NCBI RefSeq assembly: GCF_002076895.1
Contig: NZ_CP020465.1
Span: 2,728,001-2,792,000 of the forward strand
Source: Cognaticolwellia beringensis
Lineage (GTDB): Bacteria; Pseudomonadota; Gammaproteobacteria; Enterobacterales; Alteromonadaceae
Direction of reading: 5' to 3'
DNA length: 64,000 nt
A model generated the notes under the pieces. The model saw nothing but the letters and a program-made list of their open reading frames with translations. It made no database searches and had not been told where the DNA came from. Below are positions 18,194 to 28,522 of the stretch, in pieces. Position 1 is the first letter of the stretch, and each line of letters opens with the position of its first letter. Made by a program: the position numbers and the translations under genes.

Positions 18194-19282
18194 TTATCGA
18201 GCTTCAAAAACAAAGCGCGTTTGACTATAAAAAGGCTGTTCTGGCCGAAGTATAGTGTTATTTATATCGGCACCGGTCTCACGTTTAGCTAACCTTTGTG
18301 GTTCAAAGCAAAAAGCCGAATGTTTTTGATATACGCAGTTTTCTTTACCCGTTCGACTACCATCAATATAATTAGCGGTATATAAAATCAAGCAAGGTTG
18401 GTCGCTATACATCGTTAATTCCCGACCAGAGCTTGGTTCAAATGCTCTAGCCGCAAATACTTCGCCACTGATAGCATTATCATTGCTTAACCAATAATTG
18501 TCGTATCCTTTGGCGATACGCACTTGCTCGTCATTTGCGGTGATGTTTTTGCCTAAAGCAGTCAATTGGCTGAAGTCGTGCGCGCTATTTAGCACTGCTC
18601 TAATTTCACCTGTTGGATAAATACGTTCATTCATCGGTAAAAAATGCTCAGCGTTTAGTTGGATGTGATGTTGGTATATATCACCCGAATTGTGTCCTGC
18701 GAGATTAAAGTAGCTATGCTGAGTTAGGTTAATTATCGTGGTTTTATCAGTGCTGGCAAAATATTCAACGGCCAATTCATTACTATTGTTTAAGCTATAT
18801 TTTACTTTAAAATCAACATTTCCGGGGAAGCCGTTATCACCATCAGGGCTAGTGTGATGAAGTAATAAACTTGCATTATCAACAGAACTTTCGGTGGATG
18901 CCTGCCAAAGTTGCGTGTTTAACGCCTTAAAACCACCGTGCAGTTGGTTGTCACTATTATTCATGTCCAGCTGATAGTCTTTATCGTCAATAGACAATAA
19001 GCCTTGATCAATGCGCCCAGCATAACGACCAATAATAGCACCCAAATAATAAGGATCATTTTCATATGATTCAATATTGTTGTAGCCCAATACTATATCG
19101 CTTGAATTTCCGTGTTTATCTAATGTTTCAAGCGCAACAATAATGCCGCCATAATTGCTGATTTTAACTCGCACACCATGACTATTCTCTAAGCTGAAAA
19201 GTTGTGCAATTTCACCACTACGTAATTTGCCAAAATCGCACTGAGTTATATTTGGGCTGCTAATATGGGAAACCGTTGGCAT
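18194..19282 (-). CDS. galM: Aldose 1-epimerase
   Basis: A 362-residue mutarotase interconverting alpha and beta anomers of glucose, galactose and similar sugars. Visible are GRYAGRIDQGLLSIDDKDYQL, NQLHGGFKALNTQLW, INLTQHSYFNLAGHNSGDI (active-site His), KGYDNYWL and a late CFEPQRL region near the catalytic Glu. There is no clear signal peptide. An AGGAG lies about 12 nt before the ATG, slightly far but the only good site. It is a single gene without other sugar genes beside it. Confidence 0.92.
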   Translation of the reverse strand: MPTVSHISSPNITQCDFGKLRSGEIAQLFSLENSHGVRVKISNYGGIIVALETLDKHGNSSDIVLGYNNIESYENDPYYLGAIIGRYAGRIDQGLLSIDDKDYQLDMNNSDNQLHGGFKALNTQLWQASTESSVDNASLLLHHTSPDGDNGFPGNVDFKVKYSLNNSNELAVEYFASTDKTTIINLTQHSYFNLAGHNSGDIYQHHIQLNAEHFLPMNERIYPTGEIRAVLNSAHDFSQLTALGKNITANDEQVRIAKGYDNYWLSNDNAISGEVFAARAFEPSSGRELTMYSDQPCLILYTANYIDGSRTGKENCVYQKHSAFCFEPQRLAKRETGADINNTILRPEQPFYSQTRFVFEAR

Positions 19283-19453
19283 ATATGGATGACACTCCTA
19301 TAAAATAGAAAGTCCATACTAGCAAGGAGCTTAAGGTATTGTATAGCATTGAATATTAGCGAGATGTGCTGAGGTGCGAATATAAAATGGCAACAGTTAG
19401 CTAAAGTACTAACTGTTGATTTTTAATCGAGGGATTGCGGTTAGAGGCTGTGG

Positions 19454-20425
19454 CTAGTGACTACGATTAGCCGCTATATGCGCCAGTGAAATCAAAGCTT
19501 GTTTATGCTCAGACTCGGGTAGCATTGCAATAGCATTAATTGCCTTATCGGCTTCTTGCTCGGCCTTTTTTTGGGTATAAACTAAGGAGCCGGTTTGTTT
19601 CATTGCGGCGAGTATGTCATCGAGGTGGTCCATACCATTACCATGTTCAATTGCGTCGCGAATTAAGGCTTTTTGTTGGTCAGTCCCGTGTTTCATCGCA
19701 TACAACAGTGGCAAGGTAGGCTTACCTTCAGCGAGGTCGTCACCAACATTTTTGCCCATTTCTTGTGCGTCAGCGGTATAGTCCATAATATCGTCAACTA
19801 ATTGAAAAGCAGTGCCTAAATGTTTACCGTAATTCTGCATAGCGAGTTCTGTCACATCATCTTGCTTAGCAATGACAGCCGCTAGTCGTGTTGCGGCTTC
19901 AAATAACTTCGCTGTTTTGCAGTAGATAACTTTCATATAGCTATCTTCTGTGGTGTCAGGATCATTACAATTCATTAATTGCAGCACTTCACCTTCAGCA
20001 ATAATATTGGTTGCATCGGATAAAATATCCATGATTCTTAAGTTGCTTAACTCACTCATCATTTGAAATGAACGAGAATACAAAAAATCACCGACTAATA
20101 CGCTAGCACTATTACCGAACATCGCATTCGCTGTTTCACGACCACGGCGCATATTCGATTCGTCAACAACATCGTCATGTAAAAGGGTTGAAGTATGGAT
20201 AAACTCTACAATTGCCGCGAGTTGTAAATGCTCTTCACCTTTATAACCAATAGCTCTTGCTGCTAATACGGTGAGCAATGGGCGCATACGCTTACCACCA
20301 CCATTAACAATATAAACACCTAATTGATTGATTAGCGCAACGTCGGAATGAAGTTTCGAAAAGATAAGATCGTTGACAGCGGTCATGTCTTGTTGAGCCA
20401 AAGCTTGGATATTTTTTATATTCAT
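19454..20425 (-). CDS. ispB: Octaprenyl diphosphate synthase
   Basis: A 323-residue trans-isoprenyl diphosphate synthase making the ubiquinone side chain from IPP and an allylic primer. Both aspartate-rich motifs are present (LLHDDVVDE and QLVDDIMDY), as are GGGKRMRPLL, RRGRETANAMFGN and GKNVGDDLAEGKPTLPLL. It starts at MNIKNIQALAQQDMTAVN, collinear with E. coli IspB; a TTG four codons earlier is less likely. It is divergent from rplU, as in many gammaproteobacteria. Confidence 0.95.
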   Translation of the reverse strand: MNIKNIQALAQQDMTAVNDLIFSKLHSDVALINQLGVYIVNGGGKRMRPLLTVLAARAIGYKGEEHLQLAAIVEFIHTSTLLHDDVVDESNMRRGRETANAMFGNSASVLVGDFLYSRSFQMMSELSNLRIMDILSDATNIIAEGEVLQLMNCNDPDTTEDSYMKVIYCKTAKLFEAATRLAAVIAKQDDVTELAMQNYGKHLGTAFQLVDDIMDYTADAQEMGKNVGDDLAEGKPTLPLLYAMKHGTDQQKALIRDAIEHGNGMDHLDDILAAMKQTGSLVYTQKKAEQEADKAINAIAMLPESEHKQALISLAHIAANRSH

Positions 20426-20827
20426 AGAGCGTAACAAGTTACCTTAATTGAGCATGATACCAAATAAAATAAATAATCGAACATTTTAAGGTGACCTAAA
20501 TATCCCATATCTGCGTTGCTTGCAGGCACTTTATGTTTAGTCTGGAACAATAAACATGCGCTCTTGAATATTTATTCTCGTTTATAACGGTTCATTTACT
20601 TAATTCAATTAGTATTTAGTGTTAGAATACTAGTAATTTCACGGGGTAATTTTACACGAAATTCATGACGATAGAAGTTTTGTGAGCAAGAAGTTTTTAC
20701 TTTAGTAAAAATAATAATAAATCATTACTTTTATGCTTGCTCTAACCGATTTCTTCGCGTAGAATTCGCGCCCTATAATTTTAAATTTAAGCGTCGTCCA
20801 TAGATGATGACGCAGTACGGAGTAGCT
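20426..20827. other. Divergent ispB / rplU control region
   Basis: About 400 bp. The right end holds the rplU promoter listed separately. The remainder is AT-rich with no ORF or RNA motif that I recognise. Confidence 0.5.
20737..20765 (+). promoter_or_regulatory. Probable sigma-70 promoter of rplU-rpmA
   Basis: TTGCTC (20737-20742) is spaced 17 nt from TAGAAT (20760-20765), followed by a GC-rich TCGCGCCC discriminator typical of stringently controlled ribosomal promoters. A TATAAT at 20774 lacks a -35 partner. Confidence 0.6.
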
Positions 20828-21139
20828 ATGTACGCGGTATTCCAAAGCGGTGGTAAACAGCATCGTGTAACTGAAGGCCAAACAGTTCGTTTAGAGAAAA
20901 TTGAACTTGAAATTGGTGCTGCAGTAGAATTCGAAAACGTTTTAATGATCGCCGATGGCGAGAGCATCAATGTAGGCGCGCCTTACATTGCTGGTGGTAA
21001 AGTTGTGGCTGAGGTTGTAAACCAAGGTCGCGCTGACAAAGTTAAAATTGTTAAATTTAAACGTCGTAAGCATTCACGTAAAGAAGCGGGCCATCGTCAA
21101 TGGTTCACTGAAGTGAAAATTACTGGCATTAACGGCTAA
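20828..21139 (+). CDS. rplU: 50S ribosomal protein L21
   Basis: A 103-residue large-subunit protein with [20 protein letters not shown] at the start and [23 protein letters not shown] near the end, collinear with E. coli L21. The start at 20828 follows GGAG with 5-nt spacing; the ATGs at 20804 and 20807 lie in the leader. It is co-transcribed with rpmA 16 bp downstream. Confidence 0.98.
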   Translation: MYAVFQSGGKQHRVTEGQTVRLEKIELEIGAAVEFENVLMIADGESINVGAPYIAGGKVVAEVVNQGRADKVKIVKFKRRKHSRKEAGHRQWFTEVKITGING

Positions 21140-21155
21140 TTAGGAGCGATTTACA

Positions 21156-21413
21156 ATGGCACATAAGAAAGCTGCGGGTAGTACACGTAACGGTCGTGAT
21201 TCAGAAGCTAAACGCCTAGGTGTTAAACGTTTTGGCGGCGAAGCTGTTTTAGCGGGTAACATCATTGTTCGTCAACGTGGTACTCGTTTCCACGCTGGTA
21301 GCAACATGGGTATCGGTAAAGACCACACTCTATTTGCTTTATCTGATGGTAAAGTACAATTTGAAGTTAAAGGTCCTAAAAACCGCAAGTTTGTAAGCAT
21401 CATTGCTGAGTAG
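21156..21413 (+). CDS. rpmA: 50S ribosomal protein L27
   Basis: An 85-residue protein, [20 protein letters not shown] at the start, with the conserved [15 protein letters not shown] and [15 protein letters not shown]. Its N-terminus reaches the peptidyl transferase centre. It starts directly with the mature-type MAHKK end (no Firmicutes-style leader). AGGAG precedes it, and a strong terminator follows at 21430. Confidence 0.98.
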   Translation: MAHKKAAGSTRNGRDSEAKRLGVKRFGGEAVLAGNIIVRQRGTRFHAGSNMGIGKDHTLFALSDGKVQFEVKGPKNRKFVSIIAE

Positions 21414-21429
21414 TAATACGCAAACTTAT

Positions 21430-21460
21430 AAAACCCTGCTGTTACGCAGGGTTTTTTTTT
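21430..21460 (+). terminator. Rho-independent terminator after rpmA
   Basis: The stem AAACCCTGC / GCAGGGTTT has a TGTTAC-type loop and is followed by a run of nine or more T. Confidence 0.95.
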
Positions 21461-21575
21461 GCAGGTAATTTATAGTAATCCGTTACAAATTGTATAAAAA
21501 ATGACATTGTTCAATCCAAATTGAAATAAATCATTTATAATATGTAGCAGAAAATAAAATTTTGGAGTGTTTTAA

Positions 21576-22742
<1,167 letters not shown>

Positions 22743-22809
22743 ATTTGTAATCTACAGCGTTCGCTTTAAGCCTTTTTCATACGGTAAGCGCTAATTAAAA
22801 GTGTTAAAA

Positions 22810-22839
22810 GGCGGTTTGTTATTTACATAATAAACCGCC
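22810..22839. terminator. Bidirectional hairpin between obgE and moeB
   Basis: The arms GGCGGTTTGTTAT and ATAATAAACCGCC pair with one internal mismatch between two convergent genes. The T-run is poor on the plus strand and modest on the minus strand. Confidence 0.55.
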
Positions 22840-22873
22840 AACCCTTCAAGTAAACTCTATCAAATTCTAAAAC

Positions 22874-23620
22874 TTACCCTGAACATATAGTGCATTTAGC
22901 CTGTTTTTTCATAGCGAATTGCTGCCATGAGTTATTCAAACCATCAAAAATATTCAGTTGATTTGTTGCCACGGGATAACCGGTTAAAAACTTAATTGCC
23001 TGTAATGCTTGCATGCCCCCAATAATCGCTAATACGGGACCTAATATGCCGATGGTTTGGCAATTATTTTCGGGTGCTTTTTTATTAGCAGGAAATAAAC
23101 ATTGATAGCAAGCGCTGTCAGCTATGTTTGGGTTAACAAACATATGTTGACCGTCAAAGCCGGTTGCCGCGCCAATGACTAGGGGCTTCTTATGTTCTAT
23201 ACATTTTTGATTGATAAGATAACGGGTGGCTATGTTGTCAGTGCAATCTAGCACCAAGTCAACGAGGGGGAAATAGTAATCGGCAAGCTCTTCATCGAGC
23301 ATCTCATCAAGCACTTCGATATTGGTACTGCTATTAAGTTGCTGTAACTTCTCTGCACTGGTATCTGCTTTATTTTGGCCAATGTCGGTTTCACTGAACA
23401 GTATCTGCCGGTGTAAGTTGGATATTTCAATACTATCACCATCAGCCACATAAATATGGCCGACACCTGCGGCATTTAAATAAAGGCTAACAGGGTTACC
23501 TAGACCACCGACACCAATAATTAAGATGCTGGCATTTTTAAGGGCTTGTTGACCTTCTTCTCCCATGCCTTTTAACATAGTTTGACGGCTAAAACGTAAT
23601 TGGTCTTGGTTACTAAGCAT
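22874..23620 (-). CDS. moeB: Molybdopterin-synthase adenylyltransferase (ThiF/HesA fold)
   Basis: A 248-residue enzyme that adenylates the C-terminal glycine of MoaD. It has the ATP-binding IGVGGLGNPVSLYLNAAGVG, NLHRQILFSETDIGQNK, DCTDNIATRYLINQKC and zinc ligands CYQC and CTIC. ATG 23620 has GGAG 10 nt upstream and overlaps the modC end by 8 bp; the longer frame up to 23737 lies inside modC. It is the last gene of the mo operon, which favours MoeB over ThiF. No moaC, moaD or moaE is in view, so its protein partners are elsewhere. Confidence 0.88.
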   Translation of the reverse strand: MLSNQDQLRFSRQTMLKGMGEEGQQALKNASILIIGVGGLGNPVSLYLNAAGVGHIYVADGDSIEISNLHRQILFSETDIGQNKADTSAEKLQQLNSSTNIEVLDEMLDEELADYYFPLVDLVLDCTDNIATRYLINQKCIEHKKPLVIGAATGFDGQHMFVNPNIADSACYQCLFPANKKAPENNCQTIGILGPVLAIIGGMQALQAIKFLTGYPVATNQLNIFDGLNNSWQQFAMKKQAKCTICSG

Positions 23621-24857
23621 GGTGTGTTGGCTCCGTATAATGATAACTATGCACGGCATTGGCTTTAAATTGAATAAACACGGTTGCTTGTGTGGTAAGC
23701 GCCATGCGTTTTGTTGACCACAAACTGATTTGAGCATAAAACTTTTGCCCGTCGGTATTCAGCGTTACTAACGCATTGGTATTACTGTAGTCAATTGCAG
23801 TAATGGTTGCCGGTAAGTGATTTACAATTGAGCTGTGTTCAGGCTTTGTTGTACTGATACTAATATCGCGTGCATAAATGATAAAAGGTAGCTGTTGACC
23901 AATTAAGCGCGGGTTGCTGGTCTGCTCAAGTATCGGTGAATATATGCTGTGATTGCTGCTGTGATTGCTGCTTTGATTACTGCTCTGTATTGTCGGCAGT
24001 GAAAGACGGGTTAGACCGTAATCTGGTAAATGCTCCACGATTGTTAATGATAAACTCGTTTTAGGGCTAGTTTCGCCTCGGCTATTTAACTCGTGAATCG
24101 CTTGGTGAATCGGGGCAGATTGACTCATTTTCCCTGCTGAAACTATCACTAATTGATCGGCGATATATTGTAATTCACTTAAACTGTGACTGACATAAAG
24201 CATAGGAAGCTTAAGTTGTTGTTGAATTGCTTTTAAAATGGTCAACATCTGTGATTTAGTGGTTTTATCTAAGGCACTAAAGGGTTCATCCAATAACAGT
24301 AACTTAGGCTCTGCTAATAATGCTCTAGCAATGGATACTCTTTGTTTTTCACCACCGGAAAGCTGTGTGACATTTTGATGCTGTAGTTTGTTTAGTTGCG
24401 TTAATGTCAGTACTTTATCAATGGTTAGTTGTCGGTTTTTTTGCCGTTTAGCGCCATAAGCTAAATTTTCATAAACCGTTAAGTGCGGAAATAAACGACT
24501 GTCTTGAAAAACTAAGCCAATTTGTCTTTTTTCAGCTTTAATAAAACACTTGTTGTCGCTATTTTGTAACGCTGTGCCATTTAACGATAGTTGGCCATTT
24601 GCACGGTGTTCAAGACCGGCAATAACCCGTAATAAGGTCGATTTACCTGAACCAGAGTCGCCATAGATACCGGTAATGGCTGAGATGCTAATCGTTTGTT
24701 CAATCGAAACTGAAAAACTATTAAACGCTAAGGTAAATGCCAAAGATAATTCTGATGGTATAGTACTGCTAGGCTTTTCAGCAAGTGACTTTTTGTCGGC
24801 TATCGTTTTGATATAAGGTTGTTGATTTGAGTTGTTAACGTCAGGCATATCGCTCAT
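23613..24857 (-). CDS. modC: Molybdate ABC transporter ATP-binding protein
   Basis: A 414-residue ATPase powering molybdate uptake with ModB. An N-terminal extension of about 65 residues precedes GIYGDSGSGKSTLLRVIAGL (Walker A), QDSRLFPHLTVYENLAYG, LSGGEKQRVSIARALL (signature) and LLLLDEPFSALD (Walker B). The C-terminal Mop/TOBE-like domain starts near residue 320. The linker holds repeated Ser-Ser-Asn-His/Gln units from a 12-bp DNA repeat. The start ATG (24857) overlaps the modB TGA by one base. It is longer than E. coli ModC (352). Confidence 0.92.
   Translation of the reverse strand: MSDMPDVNNSNQQPYIKTIADKKSLAEKPSSTIPSELSLAFTLAFNSFSVSIEQTISISAITGIYGDSGSGKSTLLRVIAGLEHRANGQLSLNGTALQNSDNKCFIKAEKRQIGLVFQDSRLFPHLTVYENLAYGAKRQKNRQLTIDKVLTLTQLNKLQHQNVTQLSGGEKQRVSIARALLAEPKLLLLDEPFSALDKTTKSQMLTILKAIQQQLKLPMLYVSHSLSELQYIADQLVIVSAGKMSQSAPIHQAIHELNSRGETSPKTSLSLTIVEHLPDYGLTRLSLPTIQSSNQSSNHSSNHSIYSPILEQTSNPRLIGQQLPFIIYARDISISTTKPEHSSIVNHLPATITAIDYSNTNALVTLNTDGQKFYAQISLWSTKRMALTTQATVFIQFKANAVHSYHYTEPTHHA
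23946..23981. repeat. 12-bp tandem repeat inside modC
   Basis: Three 12-bp units of GCTGTGATTGCT type, the third with two changes, plus a degenerate fourth. On the coding strand they encode SSNH/SSNQ tetrapeptides in the linker between the ATPase and Mop domains. Confidence 0.85.
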
Positions 24858-25552
24858 CACTTTGCTAAGTCCTTTTGCTTACTGGTAAAATTATTACCTA
24901 GTAGATATACAAAAGACAACAGTAATAATGACGCAATAAGTAGACCAGCTGATAATAAGTGGGCGTTAGCATAGTTAAACGCTTCAACATGATCGAATAA
25001 AGCGATTGATAAAACTCTTGTTTCTCCAGGAATATTACCGCCTATCATTAGCACCACGCCAAATTCACCTACGGTATGTGCAAAACCTAATACGGTAGCG
25101 GTAATGAAGCTGGCTTTAGTTAAGGGAAAAACGATACTAAAAAATCTATCTATCGGGCCTGCGCCGAGCATAGCTGCTGCTTCTAAGTGCTGATCGCCCA
25201 GTTGTTCAAAAGCCTTTTGTAATGGTTGTACAACAAAGGGCAGGGAATAAAGCACTGAGCCAATAACAATAGCACTAAAACTAAAAGCTAATTGGCTGCC
25301 TGTAGCGCTTTGCCATAACTCTCCGGGTAAAGAAGTCGGTGAAAACGCTAATAGTAAATAAAAGCCTAATACCGTGGGTGGCAATACTAAGGGTAAAGCT
25401 ACAATTGCTTCAAAAAAAACTTTAAATCGACTTTGCCATTTAGCTAAATACCATGCCATTGGCGTACCTAATAACAGCAGGATAACGGTGGTAATCGCGG
25501 CCATTTTTAAGGTGGTAACAAGGGCGAGTAAGTCAGCTGAAAGATCAGTCAT
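24857..25552 (-). CDS. modB: Molybdate ABC transporter permease
   Basis: A 231-residue inner-membrane protein with about five transmembrane helices and the permease EAA loop (HLEAAAMLGAGPIDRFFSIVFP) that docks ModC. Also seen are LPLVLPPTVLGFYLL and GEFGVVLMIGGNIPGETRVL, both strongly ModB-like. It overlaps modA by 8 bp and modC by one base, so the three are translationally coupled. Confidence 0.95.
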   Translation of the reverse strand: MTDLSADLLALVTTLKMAAITTVILLLLGTPMAWYLAKWQSRFKVFFEAIVALPLVLPPTVLGFYLLLAFSPTSLPGELWQSATGSQLAFSFSAIVIGSVLYSLPFVVQPLQKAFEQLGDQHLEAAAMLGAGPIDRFFSIVFPLTKASFITATVLGFAHTVGEFGVVLMIGGNIPGETRVLSIALFDHVEAFNYANAHLLSAGLLIASLLLLSFVYLLGNNFTSKQKDLAK

Positions 25553-26375
25553 TTTGTGTCTTAACCTGAATGTTGTCTCGTGGTGACTTTACCGGCAAGT
25601 AGCCCAGTGCTTGTAATGTTTTTTGGCTACTTACTTGTAGTATAAAGTCACTGACTTGTTGGGCAATTTCAACTTGTTGGCTAGACTTTACGATCACTAG
25701 CTGTTGGGCAATAGGTTGATAATATGCAGTCGGCATAATAATCCCTTGATAGTTATTGATGACTAATTGACTATACGCCACTATGCCTAAAGGGACGGCT
25801 TGACTTCGAACTTGTTGAAAGGTTTGGCTAATATTTATACCGGTGATTAATTGATTTTTTAACTTCGGCCATAGCGATAAATGTTGCAAGGCTTGCTGGG
25901 CCGCTTTGCCATAGGGCGCGGTATCGGGATTGGCGATGGCTAACTTACCGGTATAATGACTCAGTTCATTTAAACTCTGTAATGGTTGGGTGGCAGACCA
26001 TAAAGCAATTTGCCCATAAGCATAAGTTTTACGACTGTGCTTTATTATTAGCTTTTCTTGTTCAAGCATTTCTGGTCGGATTGAGTCAGCGGATAAAAAT
26101 AAATCAAACGGTGCGCCATGTTTTATCTGCTGATAAAGCGTACCCGTAGCCGCGCTGATAATTTGATAATTAATTTGGTTTTTATTCGGTAAATCAGCCA
26201 ATAATATTTTAAGTGCCGGAGCAAAATTTGCTGCTACAGCAATACGTAAAGGCTTGGTTTGCTTTTGTTTGTCAACAGCAAAAACGTAGCTGGTTTGTAA
26301 GGCCAGCCAAATAACAGTCAGCGCAATGAATATTTGTGCTAACTTGGGTAAGTGCTTCAGCATTAAATTGGCCAT
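25545..26375 (-). CDS. modA: Molybdate-binding periplasmic protein
   Basis: A 276-residue secreted binding protein. The N-terminal hydrophobic segment (IFIALTVIWLALQTSYVFA) is a signal peptide. The mature part has LRIAVAANFAPALKILL, SAATGTLYQQIKHGAPFDLF, LFLSADSIRPEMLEQ and a late ANPDTAPYGKAAQQAL, the oxyanion-binding pattern of ModA. It is 23 bp after moaB, placing uptake genes inside the cofactor operon. An in-frame ATG four codons later (26363) is an alternative start. Confidence 0.93.
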   Translation of the reverse strand: MANLMLKHLPKLAQIFIALTVIWLALQTSYVFAVDKQKQTKPLRIAVAANFAPALKILLADLPNKNQINYQIISAATGTLYQQIKHGAPFDLFLSADSIRPEMLEQEKLIIKHSRKTYAYGQIALWSATQPLQSLNELSHYTGKLAIANPDTAPYGKAAQQALQHLSLWPKLKNQLITGINISQTFQQVRSQAVPLGIVAYSQLVINNYQGIIMPTAYYQPIAQQLVIVKSSQQVEIAQQVSDFILQVSSQKTLQALGYLPVKSPRDNIQVKTQND

Positions 26376-26398
26376 AAGTACTATCGAAAAGATTAATG

Positions 26399-26929
26399 TT
26401 ATGTAAACTTTAAATGAGGAACAAAGTTACATGGTCGATGGCTAGCATCCAATTGTTCGACAATTAACTTATCCCAAGCCGTTTTACAGGCATTGGTTGA
26501 GCCAGGTACTGATAAAATAACGGTGCTGTTTGCCATGCCGCCAAAGGCGCGTGATTGAATGGTCGAAGTGCCAATTTCGGCTAAAGAAATCGTTCTAAAT
26601 ACTTCGCCAAAGCCTTCAATATCTTTGTCAAATAAAGGTAATAGTGCTTCTGGTGTATTGTCTCTAGCAGTAAAGCCTGTTCCGCCGGTGGTTAATATTA
26701 CCTGCACATTTTCATCAGCAATCCACTTAGAAACTACAGCACGTAGTTGGTAGACATCGTCTTTTGAAATTTCTTTAGCAGCTAATTTATGGCCTGCAGC
26801 TTGTAAACGTTCAACAAGTGACTGACCTGAGGTATCGTTGTGTTCTTCTCGGGTATCTGAAACGGTTAGTACCGCGATGTTTAATGGGACGAAACCATCG
26901 CCGCAATGAATTGAAGAGATACTAGACAT
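26399..26929 (-). CDS. moaB: Molybdenum cofactor biosynthesis protein B
   Basis: A 176-residue MogA/MoaB-fold protein that adenylates molybdopterin or supports that step. Motifs are LNIAVLTVSDTREEHNDTSG, ILTTGGTGFTARDNTPEALL and ILSVPGSTNACKTAWDKLI. The start at 26929 follows AAGGAA with 7-nt spacing and overlaps the mobA end by 8 bp; the longer frame to 27022 lies within mobA. It ends shortly before modA. Confidence 0.92.
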   Translation of the reverse strand: MSSISSIHCGDGFVPLNIAVLTVSDTREEHNDTSGQSLVERLQAAGHKLAAKEISKDDVYQLRAVVSKWIADENVQVILTTGGTGFTARDNTPEALLPLFDKDIEGFGEVFRTISLAEIGTSTIQSRAFGGMANSTVILSVPGSTNACKTAWDKLIVEQLDASHRPCNFVPHLKFT

Positions 26930-27551
26930 GAGATTTCCTTTGCAAAGATAATAATTGTTTTGCCTGTTGCCATTGCTCAGGCGTATTGGTGTTAAATAAA
27001 CACTGCTCGTTTTTAGGCTCAATCACCTTATACGGAATTTGCGCTAATAAACTTCGCACAGAAGGGCCTGATAAATTGCGTTTACCGGTGGTTTTTTTAG
27101 AGACGGCTTGAGCCTGTACTCGAAATAATGATTGTTGAAAAAACTGTTCAACAAAAGCATTTACTGGTAAATACAGGGGGAGATAATTATCAATAAAATA
27201 ACATGCGCGTTGACTCAATTCTCCAACTTGCTTTAGTGCTGCGAGCTCACCTGAGGTCATTAAAGGTAAATCAACGGGTAAAATTAGCAATGCTTTAGGT
27301 TTGAATTGTTCGATAATGCTTTGAATACCACCTAGTGGGCCCATATTAGCAACGAGATCGTCAATACCTTTTTCACCACCACTGACGATCACGTGTGAAC
27401 TGCCAGCACCCTTGAGCACAGACTTGCTATAACTTAGCATGTCTTGTGCTTCGCGCTGTAAATTAGCTTTGTTTTCTCCCATTCGGGAAGATTTACCACC
27501 CGCTAAAACCACCCCTAAGCAAGGCTGAAATAATGTGTTATCTGCACTCAT
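26922..27551 (-). CDS. mobA: Molybdenum cofactor guanylyltransferase
   Basis: A 209-residue nucleotidyltransferase that joins GMP to molybdopterin to form MGD. It has the GTP-binding LAGGKSSRMGENKANL, a metal-binding LPVDLPLM and a GPLGGIQSII segment, all MobA-like. The ATG overlaps the moaA stop by one base (TAATG). Its product would mature DMSO-reductase-type enzymes such as nitrate, TMAO or formate enzymes encoded elsewhere. Confidence 0.9.
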   Translation of the reverse strand: MSADNTLFQPCLGVVLAGGKSSRMGENKANLQREAQDMLSYSKSVLKGAGSSHVIVSGGEKGIDDLVANMGPLGGIQSIIEQFKPKALLILPVDLPLMTSGELAALKQVGELSQRACYFIDNYLPLYLPVNAFVEQFFQQSLFRVQAQAVSKKTTGKRNLSGPSVRSLLAQIPYKVIEPKNEQCLFNTNTPEQWQQAKQLLSLQRKSHV

Positions 27552-28522
27552 TAACCACCCAACATTGCTAAATTTTTTGTCGCTCCAGTGAGCTTGTCGT
27601 GTAAAAAATGGGTTTGTTTTTTGTCGGTCAGCATATTGCTGATAGCGGCTTTTAGAGGTTCTACATCATCAGTTTGCAAGTAGTCTTTTAGCGATAAGCC
27701 TTGCTCGGTAAATAAACACAAATGTAATTTACCAATGGCACTTATCCGTAAGCGATTACAGGTATTACAAAAATCTTTCGAATAAGGCATGATTAAGCCA
27801 ACTTTACCAGCATAGTCAGGGTGATAGAACTCTTGTGCTGGCCCTGCCGCTTTGTCATTAATAACCGGTAGCCAACCATCCAGGATCAAGTTTTGCTTTA
27901 TGCGCGAACCTTGAACGTGTTGAGCATCGAAAAACTCTTTATTATCGCCCGTTTGCATTAATTCAATAAAGCGTAAAGTAATGGGTGTGTCTTTTAACCA
28001 AGCTAAATAACTGGCAATGTCGTAACCATTGTATTCACGCATCAATACCGTATTGACTTTAACTGTTGTATTACCTGCCGCAACCGCCATATCAATACCT
28101 TTGAGGATATGTTTGAGCTTATCGTGGCCAGTAATAGCATGGAATTGTCGTGGGTCTAGCGTATCAATACTAATGTTGATGGCATCAATGCCGGCATCTA
28201 GCCAAGCAGGCAAGTGCTCAGGAAGTTTGTAACCATTGCTAGTAATAGCGACCTTTTTAATACCAGGAGTTTGCTTACATCGAGCAATTATTTCAGGTAG
28301 GTCTTTACGTAAAGAGGGCTCACCACCAGTAATACGGATTTTTTCCGTACCCATAGAAGAAAACGCTGAAGCTAAACGGGTAATCTCAGGCAGTGTGAGA
28401 AATTTTCTGTCGTTATCACACTGATAGCCATCGGGTAAGCAATAGCTACAACTAAAATTACATACGTCAGTGATTGATAGGCGCAAGTAATAAAACTTGC
28501 GACCGAAGTTGTCTGTTAACAT
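27551..28522 (-). CDS. moaA: GTP 3',8-cyclase, radical-SAM enzyme
   Basis: A 323-residue first enzyme of Moco synthesis, turning GTP into 3',8-cyclo-GTP with MoaC. It has the N-terminal radical-SAM cluster LSITDVCNFSCSYCLPDGY, a SAM-binding GGEPSLRKDLP, and the second cluster CNTCNRLRISAIGKLHLC. The end is LAMLGG, with the essential C-terminal GG. ATG 28522 follows AAAGGTG, which is part of the riboswitch 3' end. The longer frame from TTG 28552 would run inside that RNA and is rejected. It leads a seven-gene operon. Confidence 0.96.
   Translation of the reverse strand: MLTDNFGRKFYYLRLSITDVCNFSCSYCLPDGYQCDNDRKFLTLPEITRLASAFSSMGTEKIRITGGEPSLRKDLPEIIARCKQTPGIKKVAITSNGYKLPEHLPAWLDAGIDAINISIDTLDPRQFHAITGHDKLKHILKGIDMAVAAGNTTVKVNTVLMREYNGYDIASYLAWLKDTPITLRFIELMQTGDNKEFFDAQHVQGSRIKQNLILDGWLPVINDKAAGPAQEFYHPDYAGKVGLIMPYSKDFCNTCNRLRISAIGKLHLCLFTEQGLSLKDYLQTDDVEPLKAAISNMLTDKKQTHFLHDKLTGATKNLAMLGG

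Noticed and set aside
20774..20779. TATAAT as the rplU -10 element
   Set aside because: There is no matching -35 at 17 bp; the TTGCTC / TAGAAT pair just upstream fits better.
23621..23737. Longer moeB N-terminus
   Set aside because: The extra codons lie in modC and match no MoeB; ATG 23620 has a GGAG site.
26930..27022. Longer moaB N-terminus
   Set aside because: It overlaps mobA and shows no family resemblance; ATG 26929 has AAGGAA.
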